Notes under the pieces: generated by a model
What the model was told of the DNA's origin: nothing
Seen by the model: only the letters and a program-made list of their open reading frames with translations
Database searches by the model: none
Position numbers and translations under genes: made by a program
DNA from: a bacterium
GTDB taxonomy: Bacteria > SZUA-79 > Acidulodesulfobacterales > Acidulodesulfobacteraceae
Direction of reading: 5' to 3'
DNA length: 32,926 nt
Assembly: GCA_021806125.1 (NCBI GenBank)
Contig: JAJZYC010000003.1
Span: 1-32,926 of the forward strand
Shown: positions 30,678 to 32,926 of the stretch, one piece after another
Position numbering within the stretch: position 1 is the first letter of the stretch
How the letters are laid out: every line of letters begins with the position of its first letter

Positions 30678-32120
30678 TTAACCGACGTCGTTATAATGCC
30701 TCAGTTTAAAGGCGACTCCGAGATTTCTTGCAAGTTCTTCTATATAGGCGGTATCGACTCCGGGCAGATCTATTGCCGTCACCGTGACGTTTTGTATCCG
30801 CTTTTTAGATTCTCTTATAAAATCGATAACGGAAGCATAGGCATCGATTCCTTTGCCGGTTATATGCGGCGCGCAGATAGCGTTATAAAACGAGCTGTTT
30901 TGAGCGTTAAGGCTTATACTTACGCTGTCTATAAGCCCTTCAAGCTCTGCGGCTATATTGCGTCCGTAAACAGCGTCGGCAAGCCCGTCCGTATCGAGCC
31001 GGATTTTTATGCCACCCGCAATAGCCTTTATGGCTTTAGCAGATTCCTTAAGAGTTTCTATTCTTAAGGTAGGCTCGCCGAGTCCGCAAAATACGGCCTC
31101 GTTAAAATTGTAATATCGGAAAACGGATGAAACTACTTCGTCTGCCGTCGGTTCTTTTTTTAATTCCAGATTATATCCTTTCACGCAAAAATTCGTTTTG
31201 CCTCCCTGATATTTGGGACAGAACGTGCATCTGTTGGTGCATTTATTGGTAAGGTTTATGTAAACCGAATTTCTGATTTTATAAGCTACAGACGGATAAA
31301 AACCGGCTACGCCTTCGAGAGAAAACAGATTAACGGTATTTTGGACGGTTAAGCCGTCCAGTTTTTCTCTTTCGACGCCTTTTTCAACGGCGGCCGCGTC
31401 CAAAACAAAGCGGACATACGAAGGTTCGTTTCTTTTCCCCCTGAAAGATTGCGGGGCAAGATACGGACTGTCGGTTTCTATGAGGAGTTTTTCGCAGGGA
31501 ATATACCTAATCACGGATCTTAATCCGCCGTTTTTTTTATACGTTATATTGCCGGAAAAAGATATAAAAAAACCCATTTTTAAAAATTCGCCGGCTATAC
31601 TCCGTTCCGGGGACGAAAAACAATGGATGACTCCGCCAAAAAAGCCGCCGGAATTTCCTGCGTATTCTTTTAAAATAATTAAGGCGTCTTCATAAGCATC
31701 TCTTATGTGTACTATAACTGGAAGCCTGTTTGAGGATGCAAGTCCGAGCTGAAATTTAAATAATTCCTTCTGTTGAATTTTAATTTTTTCAAAATCTTCT
31801 TTTGAAATATCAGGCAAAAAATAATCCAAACCTATTTCTCCGACGGCAACTATCTTTTTTTTATTTTTTGAATAATATTTTTCAAAAAGTTCCGATATGC
31901 TTTCGAGGTCTTTATACGGGCTTTTAGGATGAACTCCGAGGGTCGTATATATATTATCGTAAGAATCGGCTATCCCGATAGTTTTTTCAATCCTTTCGTT
32001 CTGAGCCAAAGAGCCGATGGAAACGGCATGAGTCACGCCGTTTTCGGACATTCTGGCAAGAACGTCTTTAAGGTCGGAATCGAACTCCGGCATTTCAAGA
32101 TGGCAGTGCGAATCTATCAT
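30678..32120 (-). CDS. tatD: TatD-family nuclease fused to a radical SAM domain
   Basis: A 480-residue bifunctional protein. Residues 1-265 are a complete TatD hydrolase (metal-dependent DNase fold): HCH (His5, His7), GEIGLDYF (Glu95), His138 in VHIRDA, His166 in HCFS and Asp217 in ETDSPYLAP. Residues 275-480 are a radical SAM domain beginning SVYINLTNKCTNRCTFCP, with CxxxCxxC ligands Cys294, Cys298, Cys301, then GLGEPTLR for SAM binding. Separate TatD-associated radical SAM proteins are known (TIGR04038 type); here they are one chain. The radical SAM half has no second Fe-S site beyond this motif except scattered Cys312 and Cys345. Substrate is unknown. It lies 12 bp after metG, the usual metG-tatD pairing. 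Confidence 0.9.
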   Translation of the reverse strand: MIDSHCHLEMPEFDSDLKDVLARMSENGVTHAVSIGSLAQNERIEKTIGIADSYDNIYTTLGVHPKSPYKDLESISELFEKYYSKNKKKIVAVGEIGLDYFLPDISKEDFEKIKIQQKELFKFQLGLASSNRLPVIVHIRDAYEDALIILKEYAGNSGGFFGGVIHCFSSPERSIAGEFLKMGFFISFSGNITYKKNGGLRSVIRYIPCEKLLIETDSPYLAPQSFRGKRNEPSYVRFVLDAAAVEKGVEREKLDGLTVQNTVNLFSLEGVAGFYPSVAYKIRNSVYINLTNKCTNRCTFCPKYQGGKTNFCVKGYNLELKKEPTADEVVSSVFRYYNFNEAVFCGLGEPTLRIETLKESAKAIKAIAGGIKIRLDTDGLADAVYGRNIAAELEGLIDSVSISLNAQNSSFYNAICAPHITGKGIDAYASVIDFIRESKKRIQNVTVTAIDLPGVDTAYIEELARNLGVAFKLRHYNDVG

Positions 32121-32132
32121 TGTTTATTATTT

Positions 32133-32926
32133 TTATTCTTCAAATTTTATTCTCGGAAACAGAATTTCGGCTTTTTCCGATATGCGGCATCCGTCTTTAA
32201 ATAATTTCCCGCAATGAGCCGCCATATCTTCGGGACGCACCGAAAAACCGGCAGAATCGAACAGCTCAATATTGAATATGCCGTTAATTTTTTTTGACGT
32301 TTCCGGCATAAACGGATAAATCAGATAAGATATATGATAAATAGAAACGGCGGCGGTTTTCAGTATTTTTAATAAAACAGTTTTTTCTTCCGGGTCTTCG
32401 ATATTTAATTTCCAAGGAGCGGAATCGTTTATATATTTATTCAGAGTGTTTATAAACCTGAATATATCTTCCAAAATCTTTGCAAAATCGTAATCGTCGT
32501 ATCTTGCGTCTAAACCGCTTAAAATATCGTAAGCGGTTTTTAAAACAGCCGCGTCTTCAGGAACGCCCGCACCAGGGACCGCCCCTCCCATATATTTATT
32601 TAACATTGCGGCGGTTCTGGAAACTAAATTTCCCAGGTCGTTTGCAAGCCCGGAATTATATCTCACGACAAAATTATCTATATTAAAGTCGCCGTCCAAG
32701 CCGAGTGTGATTTCGCTTAAAAGATAATACCTTAGAGCGTCGGGACCGAATTTATTAATTAACGATACAGGATCTACAACATTTCCAAGAGACTTCGACA
32801 TCTTCCTGCCGTCGGTAAGCCACCAGCCGTGAGCCATTATTGTTTTAGGCGGTTCGATTCCCAAAGCGAAAAGCATAATTGGCCAGTAAACCGCGTGAAA
32901 TTTAAGAATATCTTTTCCCACTATAT
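32133..32926 (-). CDS. metG: Methionyl-tRNA synthetase, C-terminal part (cut at window edge)
   Basis: The 3' portion of methionyl-tRNA synthetase, open to the window edge; about 264 residues are visible. It begins IVGKDILKFHAVYWPIML, holds HGWWLTDGRKMSKSLGNVVD with the KMSKS loop that binds ATP, and continues into the helical anticodon domain. It ends ...ILFPRIKFEE directly after that domain, so it lacks the C-terminal tRNA-binding domain of longer MetRS proteins. A GTG at 32921 could be mistaken for a start; the homology runs through it. The N-terminal Rossmann domain lies outside the window. Confidence 0.97.
   Translation of the reverse strand, partial: IVGKDILKFHAVYWPIMLFALGIEPPKTIMAHGWWLTDGRKMSKSLGNVVDPVSLINKFGPDALRYYLLSEITLGLDGDFNIDNFVVRYNSGLANDLGNLVSRTAAMLNKYMGGAVPGAGVPEDAAVLKTAYDILSGLDARYDDYDFAKILEDIFRFINTLNKYINDSAPWKLNIEDPEEKTVLLKILKTAAVSIYHISYLIYPFMPETSKKINGIFNIELFDSAGFSVRPEDMAAHCGKLFKDGCRISEKAEILFPRIKFEE

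Noticed and set aside
32851..32861. GGTTCGATTCC resembling a tRNA T-arm
   Set aside because: It lies inside the conserved metG coding sequence and no cloverleaf can be drawn around it.

Overview
This is a contiguous stretch of an AT-rich bacterial chromosome in which every convincing gene lies on the minus strand, so transcription runs from position 32926 down to 1. Gene content is Gram-negative: BamD, outer-membrane lipoproteins with lipoboxes, MreBCD/PBP2/RodA, surE-pcm-rpoS and an outer-membrane porin. Blocks such as ihfA-merR-surE-pcm-rpoS and recA-pilT-recX-alaS recall the former Deltaproteobacteria (Desulfobacterota-like lineages). The lineage is inference; no rRNA gene is present to test it.

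Layout in transcription order: (1) 32926-29554: metG (cut by the window edge), a TatD nuclease fused to a radical SAM domain, and a YhaM-like HD phosphohydrolase. (2) 29443-20149: a cell-shape and envelope cluster, mreB-mreC-mreD, a PpiD/SurA-like chaperone, suhB, mrdA (PBP2), rodA, pgpA and a cinA with a degenerate first domain. (3) 20065-12896: recA, a PilT/PilU-type retraction ATPase, recX, alaS, a LolB/DUF4292-like lipoprotein and bamD, closed by an intrinsic terminator at 12859-12891. (4) 12737-11522: infC-rpmI-rplT, with infC apparently starting at an ATA codon; the usual partners thrS and pheST are absent. (5) 11521-11101: a 421-bp stretch of repeats and possible gene debris. (6) 11100-4320: ihfA, merR, surE, pcm, rpoS, an APH-like/AAA kinase fusion and a GT39 glycosyltransferase. 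(7) 4196-54: apt, a small periplasmic cytochrome c, a fused monoheme cytochrome-porin of Cyc2-like architecture behind two strong promoters, a polyprenyl-phosphate mannose synthase-like GT2 enzyme, and an IscU/NifU scaffold.

The two most notable signals are these. First, a palindromic repeat of about 50 bp occurs between genes and also inside two neighbouring protein genes. All four genic copies are in the same orientation and reading frame and encode a PLL-xxx-G peptide, as Rickettsia palindromic elements do. Second, the cytochrome-porin and the adjacent cytochrome c could carry electrons across the outer membrane. The porin has near-consensus sigma-70 promoters at 3155-3182 and 3050-3078, and its leader contains an isolated perfect anti-16S Shine-Dalgarno sequence.

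Two further repeat families, a 27-nt inverted pair at 9498-9584 and a unit at 3644-3672, resemble small palindromic repeats found in many bacterial genomes. No tRNA, rRNA, CRISPR array, phage gene or intact insertion sequence was seen.
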